Assembly: GCF_018449795.1 (NCBI RefSeq)
Contig: NZ_JAAVVE010000015.1
Coordinates: 1-64,000 of the forward strand
Direction: 5' to 3'
Source of the DNA: Sphingomonas sp. dw_22
GTDB lineage: Bacteria > Pseudomonadota > Alphaproteobacteria > Sphingomonadales > Sphingomonadaceae
Length of the DNA: 64,000 bases
Shown here one piece after another: positions 45,139-63,183 of the stretch. The notes beneath the pieces are model-generated. The model did no database searches, was not told the origin of the DNA, and saw nothing but the letters and a program-made list of their open reading frames with translations. Within the stretch, counting starts at the first letter, position 1. Every line of letters begins with the position of its first letter. The position numbers were made by a program, and so were the translations under genes.

Positions 45139-47214
45139 ATGATGACGGCGCAGCAAACCGGGCGGGGGCCTTCCTATATTCCGGCGATCGACGGGCTGCG
45201 CGCCTTTGCCGTCGGATCGGTGATATTGTTCCATCTGTGGCCGTCGGCACTGCCGGGCGGCTTCACCGGCGTAGACATCTTCTTCGTCATCTCCGGCTTC
45301 GTCGTCACCGGATCGCTGCTCGGGCGGCAGTTCGCGACCCTGGGCGCGCTCGCCGCCTATTTCTATGCGCGTCGGCTGGTGCGGATATTGCCGGCGCTGA
45401 TCGTCATGCTGCTGGCGACGATCCTGGCCGCGCAGCTCTTCATTCCGACCCTATGGCTGGGCCGCAACCCGATCCTGATCGGGCAGTTCGCCTTTTTCGG
45501 GTTGAGCAACATCGCCCTCGCCGCCGATGCGGACAGCTATTTCGGGCCGCTCGCCACCTATAACCCGTTCACGCACACCTGGTCGCTGGGCGTCGAAGAG
45601 CAATTCTACCTGGTCTTCCCGTTCCTGCTCCATTGGCACCAACGACTGCACCGGGGACGCGCAGCCATAAGGGTCGTCGCCTGGCTGTCGGTCGCTTCGC
45701 TGCTCCTGTCAGCGGTGCTGGGGCAATTCGCGCCCAGATATGCCTTATACCTGATCTTCCCGCGCTTCTGGGAACTGGGCGCCGGCATGCTGCTGTGCCT
45801 GACGCGCGAGCAATGGCAACCGCTGCTCGCCGCAATGCCCGCCGCGCGCCGCCATGGCCTGGCCCTGGCAAGCGCCGGAATACTGCTGGCCGGCTTCGCC
45901 ATTCCCGAAACCCGGCTGTTCCCCTTCCCGCTTGCGCTGTTGCCGGTGACGGGCACGGCGGGGCTCATCGCCACGCTCTGCGCGGCGCCCGAAAGCGCGG
46001 CGAGCCGATTGCTCGCCAGCCGGCCGCTGGTGGCGATCGGGCTGCTGTCCTACTCGCTCTATCTCTGGCATTGGCCGGTGTTCGTGCTGTTCCGCTGGAC
46101 GGCAGGACTGCACACGCTGGCGCTCCAGCTTGCCGCGCTGGTGATCGCCATGGCCCTCGCCACCGCTTCCTATTTCCTCGTCGAGCAACCGCTGCGCACG
46201 AGCCGCGCGATCCGCAATCAGCCGCGCGGCCGCGTGGTGCTGACCGCGCTGTTGGCCGTAGCGATCGCCTGGCTGGGTGGGCAGACGCTGATCCGCGCGC
46301 ACAACACCATCACGCTGAGCGTCACCGGCGACCACGACGCATGGTATGCGGACCCCGGCCGCGCGCTCGATCCGGCACGCAGCCACTGCGCCACCGACCA
46401 GCAGGAGAGCGGATTCCAGGGCGGCAGCCTGATCGTCTGGACGCCGCGCGACTGCGCCCGCCCGCCGGCCGGCTTCACCCTGTTCGTCGCGGGGGATTCG
46501 CACGGCATCGCCTATACGCCCGCGCTGCGCCAGCTCGCCGCCGAACTGGGCGTGCCGATCCGCCTCTATTTCCGCGCCTTCTGCCCGTTCCTGCCGCTGA
46601 TCGACACGATGGCCTCGCAGCCCGCGTGCCAGGATTATTATGGCGCTATGCTCCGCGACATCCGCGCTTCGGCGAGGCCCGGCGACAGGATCTTCCTGCC
46701 GGGGCTGCGCCTGGCGCGGCTCACCAACCAGTTCGAAGGCGCGACCGACCATCGATCCAATCGCGTGGCCCCCGAAGCCATGGCGGAAGCCGAACGCCTG
46801 CTCGCGCAACTTGCCGGCACCGGCGCCCGGCTGGTGATGGAAGCCCCCAAGCCGATCTTCCCCAGTCCCGCCTTCCGCTGCGCGGACTGGTTCAACCGCC
46901 ATAATCCGATCTGCCGCGGCGGCACGACGATCCGCCGCGATACGATGCTGGAGCAGCGACGCGACGTGCTCAGCGCGATGCAGCAACTATCCGCACGCCA
47001 GCCGGCGCTGACGCTATGGGATCCCTTCCCCACGCTCTGCACCAGCGATCCGTGCGACGCGATGCCCGGCGGGCGCCCGCGCTTCTTCGATGGCGACCAT
47101 CTGAGCGGCGCCGGCAACGACCTGCTCTATCCGGGCCTTCGCGATGCGCTGTTGCCGCTCAGGGCACCGTCACCGTCTGGAACGGCAGGTTCGCCAGCTC
47201 GGGCTGGGCCTTGA
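45139..47214 (+). CDS. Acyltransferase family 3 with C-terminal SGNH domain (OafA-like)
   Basis: It is 691 residues from ATG 45139 (a second ATG follows). The N-terminal part has the family start YIPAIDGLRAFAVGSVILFHLW, the GGFTGVDIFFVISGFVVT motif, SLGVEEQFYLVFPFLL, and about ten membrane helices to residue ~390. The periplasmic SGNH part contains FVAGDSHGIAYTPAL near residue 450 and the catalytic pair DGDHLSGAGNDLL near the end. Such proteins O-acylate surface glycans. Its last 56 bases overlap the end of the convergent M16 gene. Confidence 0.92.
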   Translation: MMTAQQTGRGPSYIPAIDGLRAFAVGSVILFHLWPSALPGGFTGVDIFFVISGFVVTGSLLGRQFATLGALAAYFYARRLVRILPALIVMLLATILAAQLFIPTLWLGRNPILIGQFAFFGLSNIALAADADSYFGPLATYNPFTHTWSLGVEEQFYLVFPFLLHWHQRLHRGRAAIRVVAWLSVASLLLSAVLGQFAPRYALYLIFPRFWELGAGMLLCLTREQWQPLLAAMPAARRHGLALASAGILLAGFAIPETRLFPFPLALLPVTGTAGLIATLCAAPESAASRLLASRPLVAIGLLSYSLYLWHWPVFVLFRWTAGLHTLALQLAALVIAMALATASYFLVEQPLRTSRAIRNQPRGRVVLTALLAVAIAWLGGQTLIRAHNTITLSVTGDHDAWYADPGRALDPARSHCATDQQESGFQGGSLIVWTPRDCARPPAGFTLFVAGDSHGIAYTPALRQLAAELGVPIRLYFRAFCPFLPLIDTMASQPACQDYYGAMLRDIRASARPGDRIFLPGLRLARLTNQFEGATDHRSNRVAPEAMAEAERLLAQLAGTGARLVMEAPKPIFPSPAFRCADWFNRHNPICRGGTTIRRDTMLEQRRDVLSAMQQLSARQPALTLWDPFPTLCTSDPCDAMPGGRPRFFDGDHLSGAGNDLLYPGLRDALLPLRAPSPSGTAGSPARAGP

Positions 47215-48568
47215 GCTGGGGGACGACCGTCTTGAGATCGCCGACCACGACCAGCGTGAGCTTCTCGATCGGATAATCGGCCTTGGCCGATGCCAGCATC
47301 TGCTCCGGCGTGACCGCCATCACCGCGGGGACGTAGCGCTCGGTCCAGTCGGCGGGCAGGCCCAGCACGTCGCGGTTCGCGAGCGTCCCCACCACCGCGC
47401 CCGAAGTCGAATTCTGGATCGCGAACAGCCCGGCCATATAGGTGCGGATGCCCTTGGACTCCTCCTGCGCCGCTGGCTCGGCCTGCATCCGGCGGATCTC
47501 CTTGAACACCTCATGGAGCGAATCGCCGGTATGCTCGGTCGTCACGTCCGCCTCGAAGCTCCACAGCGCGTCGCCGGGATTGAAGGCGACGCCGGAGCCG
47601 GGCGAATAGGTATAGCCCTTGTCCTCGCGGATATTGGTGGTGATGCGCGAGCTGAACGCGCCGCCGAGCAGCGAATTGGTGACCCGCTGCGGAATATCCG
47701 CATCGCTTCCCGCCGGGGCAGCGTCGAAGGTCAGGCGCAGAGTCGTCTGCGGCGCGCCCGGACGATCGATCAGCAGCACCTGCGGACCGGGCGTATGCGG
47801 GCTGGCGAGCTTGAGCGGCTCCGGCCCAGCCGCCCAGCCGCCGAACGCCTTCGCCACCGCCGCCTTCACCGCCGCCGCGTCGAAGCGCCCGGCGATGTAG
47901 AGATGCGCGCGGCGGGCTCCGAACTGGCCGGCATGGAATGCCTTCACCTGATCGATCGTATAGGCGGCGAGCTGCGCCTGGCTCGGGATCGTGCGGCCAT
48001 AGGGATGGTTGGGGCCGTAGATCCGGCGGGCGAGCGCCGCGTCGGCCAGCGTGCCCGGCTGCGACAGCGCCACCGAAAGCTGGCGGCCGAGATTGGCCTT
48101 CACCCGGGCGATCTCGCCGGCCGGCAGATCGGGGCGGAGCGCGACGTCGCTTACCAGCGCCACCGCATCGGGCGCATATTCGGAGAGGATGTTGGTGGTG
48201 ACCTGGGTGGTCTGCTGGCCGACCCCGACATCGACCTGACCGCCCATGCCGGCCGCCGCGGCGGCGATGTCGGCGGCGGACCTGCCTCCCGCGCCTTCCT
48301 TCATCATCTGGCCGGTCAGGTCGGAGAGCCACGTGTCCTCACCCTCGGTCGCGTTGCCCGCGCGGATGCGAAGCGACACCACCGTCTTGGGCGCGACGCC
48401 ATAGGGGATCAGCGTGACCTGCATGCCGTTGGGCAGCGCATAGGTCTCGGTCGCCGGCAGCTTGAACGGCTTGGGGTCCGATATCGGCGGCGCGGGCGGG
48501 AAACCGTCCTGCGCCAGGGCCGGCGTGGCGGCGAGCATCGCCGTGAATGCGAGGAGCGCGCGCTTCAT
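47159..48568 (-). CDS. M16-family peptidase subunit lacking the zinc motif
   Basis: It is 469 residues from ATG 48568, chosen by GGGAGG 6 bases upstream; a GTG at 48571 is the other option. A signal peptide ends near PALAQ. Two M16 half-domains are seen, but the position of the metal HxxEH is replaced (AGNATEGEDTWLSDLTGQMM). The C-terminal half has SRITTNIREDKGYTYSPGSG, the family Arg/Tyr substrate-binding motif. Such inactive subunits pair with an active partner, here the next gene, coupled by TGATG. Confidence 0.92.
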   Translation of the reverse strand: MKRALLAFTAMLAATPALAQDGFPPAPPISDPKPFKLPATETYALPNGMQVTLIPYGVAPKTVVSLRIRAGNATEGEDTWLSDLTGQMMKEGAGGRSAADIAAAAAGMGGQVDVGVGQQTTQVTTNILSEYAPDAVALVSDVALRPDLPAGEIARVKANLGRQLSVALSQPGTLADAALARRIYGPNHPYGRTIPSQAQLAAYTIDQVKAFHAGQFGARRAHLYIAGRFDAAAVKAAVAKAFGGWAAGPEPLKLASPHTPGPQVLLIDRPGAPQTTLRLTFDAAPAGSDADIPQRVTNSLLGGAFSSRITTNIREDKGYTYSPGSGVAFNPGDALWSFEADVTTEHTGDSLHEVFKEIRRMQAEPAAQEESKGIRTYMAGLFAIQNSTSGAVVGTLANRDVLGLPADWTERYVPAVMAVTPEQMLASAKADYPIEKLTLVVVGDLKTVVPQLKAQPELANLPFQTVTVP

Positions 48569-49956
48569 CACTTGCCTCCCTTAGGCTGGGCGCCGGGCTC
48601 GACGACGTAGATCGAGCGATTGGTCTTGCGGAGATATTCCTGGGCGGTCTTATGGATCAGCGCGGGCGTCACCTTGGCGAAGCCGTCCTCGATCCGGTTC
48701 ACTGCGCCGGGATCATCGTCGAACAGGGCATAGACCGCGAGCAGATCGATCAGGCCAACGCGGCCGCCGCTGTCGATCGTGCCGTAGAGGTCCGAACGCA
48801 TCTTGGTGCGGGCACGCTCCAGCTCGGCTGCGCTGACCGGCTTGCTGCGCAGATCCTCGATCACTTCGTCCACGGCCCTGGTGATCTGTTCGGTGGTGTG
48901 CGTCGGATCATGGGTGAAGCTGAAGCTCCACAGCATCGGCCCGCGATAGTTGAACATGCTGCCGAGATCGGCATTGATCCCGCCGCCCACCTCGCCGGCG
49001 ATGCCGGTTTCCTGGACGAGCTTGCGATAGAGGCGGCTGTCGTCGCCCTGGACAAGGATCTGGTCGATCAGGCCCATCGCATACCATTCGGGCGTGCCGC
49101 GATCCGGCACATGATAGCCCGCGGCATAGCCCGGCTTGGGCGCAAGCGCATCGACGCGGCTCTTGAACTTCTCGGCCGTCTGGCGCGGCTCGGAGATGTC
49201 GGGCTGGGCGACGGCCGGCTTCTTCGCGATCGGGCCGAAATATCGCTCGATCGTCGCGCGGGTGGCGTCGTAATCGAGATCGCCGGCGACGATCAGCACG
49301 GCGTTGCTCGGGCGATAGAAGGCTTCGGAGAAGGATTTCGCGTCGGGCACGGTCGCGGCCTCGACCTCGGCCAGGTCGCCGTAGAAATTATGGCTGTTGT
49401 ACCAGTTGGTGTTGGCCAGCATCGGCAGGTCGATCCACGGCCAGGTGCTGTAGGGCTGGTTGAGGACGTTGACCTTGATCTCGTTGCCCACCACGCCCTG
49501 CTGGTTCTTGAGCACCACATCGTCGATCACCGGGTTCGCCATGCGATCGGCCTCGAGCCACAGCATCCGATCGAGCGCGCTGGACGGCACCACTTCGAAA
49601 TAATTGGTGAAGTCGAATCGGGTCGAGCCGTTGTTGATGCCGCCCGAATTGGTGATCGTGGTATCGAACACGCCCTTGGGCGCATGCTTCGATCCCTGGA
49701 ACATCAGATGCTCGAACAGATGCGCGAAGCCGGTGCGGTCCTTGGGCTCCACGCGGAAGCCGATGCCGTAATAGACGCCCACGGTGACGGTGGGGGCGAT
49801 GCTGTCCTTCGCCAGCACCACCTTCAGGCCGTTGGCGAGGGTGAAATAGCGGGTATCGACGTGCAGCTTTTCGGCTGCGGGCTTGGCGGCCTGCGCGAAC
49901 GTGGCCGCCGGGACTGCGGTCGCCGCCAGGGCGAGCGCGAGACTCCATTTCCTCAT
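48568..49956 (-). CDS. M16-family zinc metallopeptidase (active subunit)
   Basis: It is 462 residues. A signal peptide (ALALAATAVPAATFAQA) is followed by an M16 domain with HxxEH in GFAHLFEHLMFQGSKH near residue 79 and the third ligand Glu in VVGNEIKV ~80 residues later. The second half lacks the metal site. Likely secreted to the periplasm. Its TGA overlaps the start of the inactive partner, forming the usual two-subunit peptidase. Confidence 0.94.
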   Translation of the reverse strand: MRKWSLALALAATAVPAATFAQAAKPAAEKLHVDTRYFTLANGLKVVLAKDSIAPTVTVGVYYGIGFRVEPKDRTGFAHLFEHLMFQGSKHAPKGVFDTTITNSGGINNGSTRFDFTNYFEVVPSSALDRMLWLEADRMANPVIDDVVLKNQQGVVGNEIKVNVLNQPYSTWPWIDLPMLANTNWYNSHNFYGDLAEVEAATVPDAKSFSEAFYRPSNAVLIVAGDLDYDATRATIERYFGPIAKKPAVAQPDISEPRQTAEKFKSRVDALAPKPGYAAGYHVPDRGTPEWYAMGLIDQILVQGDDSRLYRKLVQETGIAGEVGGGINADLGSMFNYRGPMLWSFSFTHDPTHTTEQITRAVDEVIEDLRSKPVSAAELERARTKMRSDLYGTIDSGGRVGLIDLLAVYALFDDDPGAVNRIEDGFAKVTPALIHKTAQEYLRKTNRSIYVVEPGAQPKGGK

Positions 49957-50063
49957 CTGGTTTTTCCCCTCGGGTGAGTCGTGGTGACTTATTCCACCGC
50001 CACACCGTTATGGGAAGAGGCTGTGACAAGAGGATGTGTCCGGCACGTTGCGGATCCCCTCCC

Positions 50064-50093
50064 CCGTCATCCCCGCATCGGCAGGGATGACGG
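50064..50093. repeat. Short palindrome CCGTCATCCC/GGGATGACGG
   Basis: 10 bp perfect arms with a 10-base loop in the gap between the M16 pair and the hydrolase gene. The ends resemble the 52209 palindrome, so it may be the same small family, and it could also terminate transcription from the right. Confidence 0.6.
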
Positions 50094-50106
50094 TAAGAAG
50101 AGCTGC

Positions 50107-52035
50107 TTACTTCGCCTCCACCGCCGACTGGTCGAGCGGCACCACCGGCAGCAGCACGCTGCTCGACTGGGCGCCGCCATAGACGATCGAGACGGTCGCC
50201 TTCTGATAGTCGCTCGGCTTGGCGAAGAAGATGTTCTCGACATATTTCTGCGGGTTGCGGTCATAGACCGGGAACAGGCTCGACTGGACCTGCACCATGA
50301 TCCGGTGCCCCGGTTGGAACACATGGTTCACGGTCGGCAGGCGGAACTTATATTCCTGCACCTTGTTGGCCGGGATCGGCTCGGGCTTCGAGAAGGAATT
50401 GCGGTAACGGCCGCGGAAGATGTCCAGGCTGATCGGAAGCTGGAAGCCGCCCATCTCCTTCTTGGTCGCATTCTCGTCCGGATAGACGTCGATCACCTTG
50501 ACCACGAAATCGCCGTCGGTGCCCGTCGTCTTGGCGAAGATGTCCGCCAGCGGCGCGCCCGAGACGCGGACCGGCTTGGTCAGCGGCTCGGTCATATAGG
50601 TCATCACGTCCGGCCGGCCGTCGACGAAGCGCTGGTCGGTAACGAGATAGGTGCTCCAGCGGCCGTCCTGGAAGTTCACCGGGCGCGGCAGATGCGGCAC
50701 CGGCTTGGCGGGATCGGAGACATAGCTGTCCTCGCCCTGCCCCGGCTTGTCGAAGCCCAGCCCCTCGGCCGGCTTCAGATAGATCGGCGTGAGCTTGGCG
50801 CCGCAGCCGCTCTCGCAGGCGAGCGGCCATTTGGTCAGATATTCCCAATGATTCTCGCCGGTGTTGTAGAAGCTCGCCTTGGCCGGGGTGAAGGGCGGCG
50901 CGCCGTCCTTCAGATAGGCGTTGAAGAAAGGCAGCAGGATGTCGCGACGCGCCTGGAGCGCGGTGTCGCCCTCGAAGCTGAGCTGGCCCAGCGTCGAGCC
51001 ATTATAGTTGAAGCCCGAATGGCGCCACGGCCCCATCAGCAGGAAATTCTTGTCGGCGACCGATGTCTTCTGAAGCTCCTCCCAGCTATGGATCGCACCG
51101 TACATGTCCTCGTGATCCCAGATGCCCTGTTCCCAGAGCGTGGGAACGTTGGAGGGATGCGCCGCCAGCAGCTTGTCGAGCGCCTGCTGCTGCCAGAATG
51201 CGTCATAGGCGACGTGCTGGCTCATCTTGTTCCAGGCGGGGAGCTGGTCATAGCCGAACTGCTTGGCCCAGTCGCCGGCCGAGCCGACGCGGCGGAAGGT
51301 GTCGTAATCGTCCCAGTCGGGCCGGTTCGGCGCCTTGCCCGCGCCCTTGTAGCCGGTCTGCGCGCCGATCCAGCCGATATTGGCGAGGCGGAAGGCGCCG
51401 TGGTGGAACCAGTCGTCGCCCATCCAGCCATCGACCATCGGGCTCTCGGGCGCGGCGACCTTGAGCGCCGGGTGCGGCCCGAGCAGCGCCATCACCACCG
51501 TGAAGCCCTCATAGGACGAGCCGAGCATGCCGACCTTGCCGTTCGTCTCGGGGATGTTCTTCACCATCCAGTCGATCGAATCATAGGCGTCGGTGGTGTG
51601 ATCGACCTTGGTGGGGTTAAGCGGCCCGACCGGCGGGCGGGTGATGACATATTCGCCTTCCGAGCCGTACTTGCCGCGGATATCCTGGAAGACGCGGATA
51701 TAGCCCGCCTTGACGAACAGCTCGTCACCCTCGGCCAGGGCGTTCGCCATGATCGTGCTGTCGGTGCGCTTGACGCGGCCGGCAGCGTTATAGGGCGTGC
51801 GGGTGAACAGGATCGGGGCGTTCTTCGCGCCCTTGGGGATGATGATGACGGTGTAGAGCTTCACCCCGTCGCGCATCGGGATCATCACTTCGCGCTTGAT
51901 GAAGTCGCCGGGCTGCTCGGGCGGCGTGAACTTGGCCGGGATGTCGTTGAAGTCGGGGGCCGGCGCCTGCTGGGCTTGGGCGGCGGTGGCGAGGAAGGCG
52001 GTCCCCGCGAGCAGCGTAACGAGTATCTTGTTCAT
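50107..52035 (-). CDS. CocE/NonD-type hydrolase, alpha-amino acid ester hydrolase-like
   Basis: It is 642 residues from ATG 52035. A signal peptide ends near ATAAQAQ. The alpha/beta-hydrolase domain has the nucleophile in GMLGSSYEGFTVVMALL near residue 183, WMGDDWFHHGAFR, and a histidine in GPWRHSGFNY. A jelly-roll C-terminal domain runs from about residue 430. SSYEGF and the overall length match alpha-amino acid ester hydrolases and cephalosporin-type acylases; the natural substrate is unknown, and peptidase activity is possible. GC-rich and typical of neighbours. Confidence 0.88.
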   Translation of the reverse strand: MNKILVTLLAGTAFLATAAQAQQAPAPDFNDIPAKFTPPEQPGDFIKREVMIPMRDGVKLYTVIIIPKGAKNAPILFTRTPYNAAGRVKRTDSTIMANALAEGDELFVKAGYIRVFQDIRGKYGSEGEYVITRPPVGPLNPTKVDHTTDAYDSIDWMVKNIPETNGKVGMLGSSYEGFTVVMALLGPHPALKVAAPESPMVDGWMGDDWFHHGAFRLANIGWIGAQTGYKGAGKAPNRPDWDDYDTFRRVGSAGDWAKQFGYDQLPAWNKMSQHVAYDAFWQQQALDKLLAAHPSNVPTLWEQGIWDHEDMYGAIHSWEELQKTSVADKNFLLMGPWRHSGFNYNGSTLGQLSFEGDTALQARRDILLPFFNAYLKDGAPPFTPAKASFYNTGENHWEYLTKWPLACESGCGAKLTPIYLKPAEGLGFDKPGQGEDSYVSDPAKPVPHLPRPVNFQDGRWSTYLVTDQRFVDGRPDVMTYMTEPLTKPVRVSGAPLADIFAKTTGTDGDFVVKVIDVYPDENATKKEMGGFQLPISLDIFRGRYRNSFSKPEPIPANKVQEYKFRLPTVNHVFQPGHRIMVQVQSSLFPVYDRNPQKYVENIFFAKPSDYQKATVSIVYGGAQSSSVLLPVVPLDQSAVEAK

Positions 52036-52208
52036 GTGCGACCTGACTCCACCCGATGAAGGAAAGTGCGTTGGATAGGACCAAATCCGCGACAAAGGAA
52101 AGGCCCGGGGCTTACGTTATGGAAAGACGCACGGCCATCGCGTTCCCGTAAGGCGGCGGCCCCTTGCGTAGTGACGTGGCATCCGGGCGTTTCCGGCCGG
52201 CAGAAACT

Positions 52209-52236
52209 CGTCATCCCGGCGCAGGCCGGGATGACG
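52209..52236. repeat. Short palindrome CGTCATCCCGGC/GCCGGGATGACG
   Basis: 12 bp perfect stem, GCAG loop, in the 466 bp gap upstream of rpoB. The rest of the gap holds the rpoB promoter and leader. Confidence 0.75.
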
Positions 52237-52278
52237 ATCGCTCTGCGGTTCCAAATTCGGCCTGCCCCTCCCCACCGT

Positions 52279-52307
52279 TTGACACTCTCCTACTCCATGC
52301 CTATATG
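52279..52307 (+). promoter_or_regulatory. rpoB-rpoC promoter
   Basis: A perfect -35 TTGACA (52279-52284), 17-base spacer, and -10 TATATG (52302-52307). This is the best promoter in the window and lies ~195 bp upstream of rpoB, in a gap with no gene. It explains how rpoBC is expressed apart from rplJL. Confidence 0.75.
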
Positions 52308-52501
52308 GCCTACTCACACCACAGCTTCGGGAAATGATGTGCCGTCGCGCAGCGCATCGGGCGAATTGGAGCTGGGGTTTCTAAAGGACGCTGAAAGCTG
52401 CCGAATTCCAATCAGGAAGTCGTGCGGCCTTTTCGCGTCCTTTGCTGCGTCCCCGCCCCGGAAAGGGGCACCGAATTACGGCTGACGAGGCACAAAGACA
52501 C

Positions 52502-56656
<4,155 letters not shown>

Positions 56657-56663
56657 AGGGTGC

Positions 56664-56687
56664 GGGCGCTGCCTTCGGGTAGCGCCC
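56664..56687 (+). promoter_or_regulatory. UUCG-tetraloop hairpin between rpoB and rpoC
   Basis: GGGCGCTGCC and GGTAGCGCCC form a 10 bp stem (one G-U pair) with the very stable TTCG loop, starting ~7 bases after the rpoB stop. There is no T run, so a processing or mRNA-stabilising site is more likely than a terminator. Confidence 0.55.
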
Positions 56688-56730
56688 TCCCCTTCGCCGA
56701 CAAGATTTTACCCTCCAGAGGGAAAAAGAA

Positions 56731-61014
<4,284 letters not shown>

Positions 61015-61052
61015 GACTCTCCCGTTCGGCCGCTCCCGCGCTGAACAGAAGA

Positions 61053-61089
61053 AAAGCCGCCGTCCGGGATGCCGGGCGGCGGCTTTTTC
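61053..61089 (+). terminator. Terminator after rpoC
   Basis: AAGCCGCCGTCCGG and CCGGGCGGCGGCTT arms (one mismatch) around GATG, followed by TTTTTCTT. Confidence 0.92.
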
Positions 61090-61124
61090 TTGCGCGCCGT
61101 CCGCCGGGGCAACAAAGCGGGGAT

Positions 61125-61955
61125 ATGCTTCGTTCGATCGTGATGCTCCGCCCCCTTCTCGCAGCCGCCGCGCTGCCCTGCGCCATGCTTGCCGGCAACG
61201 CTGCGGCGCAGACTTCCGATTCCCCCGAAGCCAAGGAGCCCAGGCGCACCCGCGTCGCGCTCGGCCCGCTGATCGGCCCCGCCTATCCGGGGGCGGACAA
61301 TGTGAGCGTCAGCCCGCTGATCGACGTCGCGGTCGCGCGCGGGGACAATCCGTTCCCGTTCGAGGCAGCCGATGAGAGCTTCGGCTTCCCGCTGCTCAAG
61401 GCGAAGGGCTTCGCGTTCGGGCCGGCGCTGAACTTCCAGACCGGCCGCAAGCGCAGTGAATCCCATGCCGCGATCGACGAGGTGGGCACCAGCATCGAGC
61501 TGGGGGGCTTCGCGCAATATTGGATCGCGCCCAGGCTGCGCGTCCATGTCGAGGCGCGGCAGGGCGTGAACGGGCACAAGGGCCTGGTGGGCAATGCCGG
61601 GCTGGATTACGTCACGCGCGACCGCGACCGCTGGCTGTTCGCCTTGGGTCCGCGCATCTCGCTGTCGAACGCGCGCTATCAGGATGCCTGGTTCGGCATC
61701 TCGCCGCGCGAGGCCGCCGCATCGGGGCTGGCGGCTTATGATCCCGGCGGCGCGGGGATTCACGCAGTGGGCGCCAGCGCGACCGGGCTGTACCAGCTCA
61801 CGCCGCGCTGGGGGCTTTACGGCTTCGCCAAATATGACCGGCTGGTGGGCGATGCGGCCCGCTCGCCGGTGGTGCGCGAGCTCGGCTCGCGCAACCAGTT
61901 CTCGGGCGGGCTGGCGCTGTCGTTCACCTTCGGGCGGGGCGTGGGCGACCGATAG
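61125..61955 (+). CDS. MipA/OmpV-family outer membrane protein
   Basis: It is 276 residues from ATG 61125; ATG 61143 is an alternative. A signal peptide ends near GNAAAQ. The mature part reads as an outer membrane beta barrel: LGPLIGPAYPGADNVSVSPLIDVAVARG near residue 47, FGPALNFQTGRKR, GGFAQYWIAPRLRVHVEARQG, and alternating-hydrophobic strands to the C-terminal RNQFSGGLALSFTFGRG. MipA was first described as an MltA-interacting scaffold protein; here the function is inferred only from the family. Confidence 0.88.
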   Translation: MLRSIVMLRPLLAAAALPCAMLAGNAAAQTSDSPEAKEPRRTRVALGPLIGPAYPGADNVSVSPLIDVAVARGDNPFPFEAADESFGFPLLKAKGFAFGPALNFQTGRKRSESHAAIDEVGTSIELGGFAQYWIAPRLRVHVEARQGVNGHKGLVGNAGLDYVTRDRDRWLFALGPRISLSNARYQDAWFGISPREAAASGLAAYDPGGAGIHAVGASATGLYQLTPRWGLYGFAKYDRLVGDAARSPVVRELGSRNQFSGGLALSFTFGRGVGDR

Positions 61956-61960
61956 GGCTC

Positions 61961-61994
61961 CCGCCTCCCCGCCTCCCCGCCTCCCCGCCTCCGG
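61961..61994 (+). repeat. Octamer tandem repeat CCGCCTCC
   Basis: About four copies of the 8-base unit between the convergent stops of the MipA-like and oxidoreductase genes. Confidence 0.85.
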
Positions 61995-61999
61995 CAAAC

Positions 62000-63016
62000 T
62001 TATCGCCAGCCTAGCGCCGGCGCCACGTCCTTGAGGATGGCCTCGATGACGTGCGCGTTATACGCCACGCCGAGCTGGTTCGGCACGGTGAGCAGCAGCG
62101 TATCCGCCTCGGCGATCGCCTCGTCCGCCCGCAGCTCCTCGATCAGCCGCTCGGGTTCCGCGGCGTAGGAGCGCCCGAACACCGCACGCATATTGTCGAT
62201 GATCCCCACCTGGTCGCTGCTGTCTCCGCGCCCGAAATACGCGCGATCGCGATCGTCCATCAGCGCGAAGATCGATCGCGAGACCGACACGCGCGGCTCG
62301 CGCGCATGGCCGGCCGCCTTCCACGCCTCGCGATAGGCGCGGATCTGCTTCGCCTGCTGGACGTGGAACGGCTCGCCCGTCTCGTCCGCCTTGAGCGTCG
62401 AACTTTGCAGGTTCATGCCCTTCTCCGCCGCCCAGATCGCCGTGGCGTTCGACGCCGATCCCCACCAGATCCGCTCGCGCAGGCCCGCCGAATGCGGCTC
62501 CAGGCGCAGCAGCCCCGGCGGATTGGGGAACATCGGCTGCGGATTGGGCCGGGCGAACCCCTCCCCCTTCAACAGATCGAGAAACACCTCGGCATGGCTG
62601 CGGCCCATGTCGGCGTCATCCTGACCCTCTGCCGGCGCGTAGCCGAAGTAACGCCAGCCCTCGATCACCTGCTCCGGCGAGCCGCGGCTGATGCCGAGCT
62701 GGAGCCGCCCGCCGCCGATCAGGTCCGCCGCGCCCGCATCCTCCGCCATGTAGAACGGGTTCTCGTAGCGCATGTCGATCACGCCCGTACCGATCTCGAT
62801 GCGCCTGGTCCGTGCTCCCACGGCGGCGAGCAGCGGAAATGGAGACGATAGCTGCTGCGCGAAATGATGGACCCGGAAATAGGCGCCGTCCGCGCCCAGC
62901 TCCTCCGCCGCGACCGCAAGGTCGATCGACTGGAGCAGCACGTCGCTCGCGGATCGGGTCTCCGAATGGGGCGAGGCGGACCAGTGTCCGAACGAGAGGA
63001 AACCGATCCTTTTCAT
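62000..63016 (-). CDS. LLM-class flavin-dependent oxidoreductase
   Basis: It is 338 residues from ATG 63016. The luciferase-like fold is visible in KRIGFLSFGHW, then AVAAEELGADGAYFRVHHFAQQLSSPFPLLAAVGARTRRIEIGTGVIDMRYENPFYMAEDAGAADLIGGGRLQLGISRGSPEQVIEGW, the usual pattern for this family that uses reduced FMN or F420. The substrate cannot be told. Transcribed towards the octamer repeat, alone. Confidence 0.92.
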   Translation of the reverse strand: MKRIGFLSFGHWSASPHSETRSASDVLLQSIDLAVAAEELGADGAYFRVHHFAQQLSSPFPLLAAVGARTRRIEIGTGVIDMRYENPFYMAEDAGAADLIGGGRLQLGISRGSPEQVIEGWRYFGYAPAEGQDDADMGRSHAEVFLDLLKGEGFARPNPQPMFPNPPGLLRLEPHSAGLRERIWWGSASNATAIWAAEKGMNLQSSTLKADETGEPFHVQQAKQIRAYREAWKAAGHAREPRVSVSRSIFALMDDRDRAYFGRGDSSDQVGIIDNMRAVFGRSYAAEPERLIEELRADEAIAEADTLLLTVPNQLGVAYNAHVIEAILKDVAPALGWR

Positions 63017-63183
63017 GCCAATCTTCCCGATGCCTGCCGAAGCATGGGAACTGGCGGCGCGAGACCCGGATCGCAAGGCTCTCGCCGGAATTGCATCGTT
63101 TCCATTTTGCCGATCGGCCGGGGACGGCCCGGATCGGACATGCGCCCCCGCCGAAGCGGGAGCGGGGAGCGCATGATTTCGCC

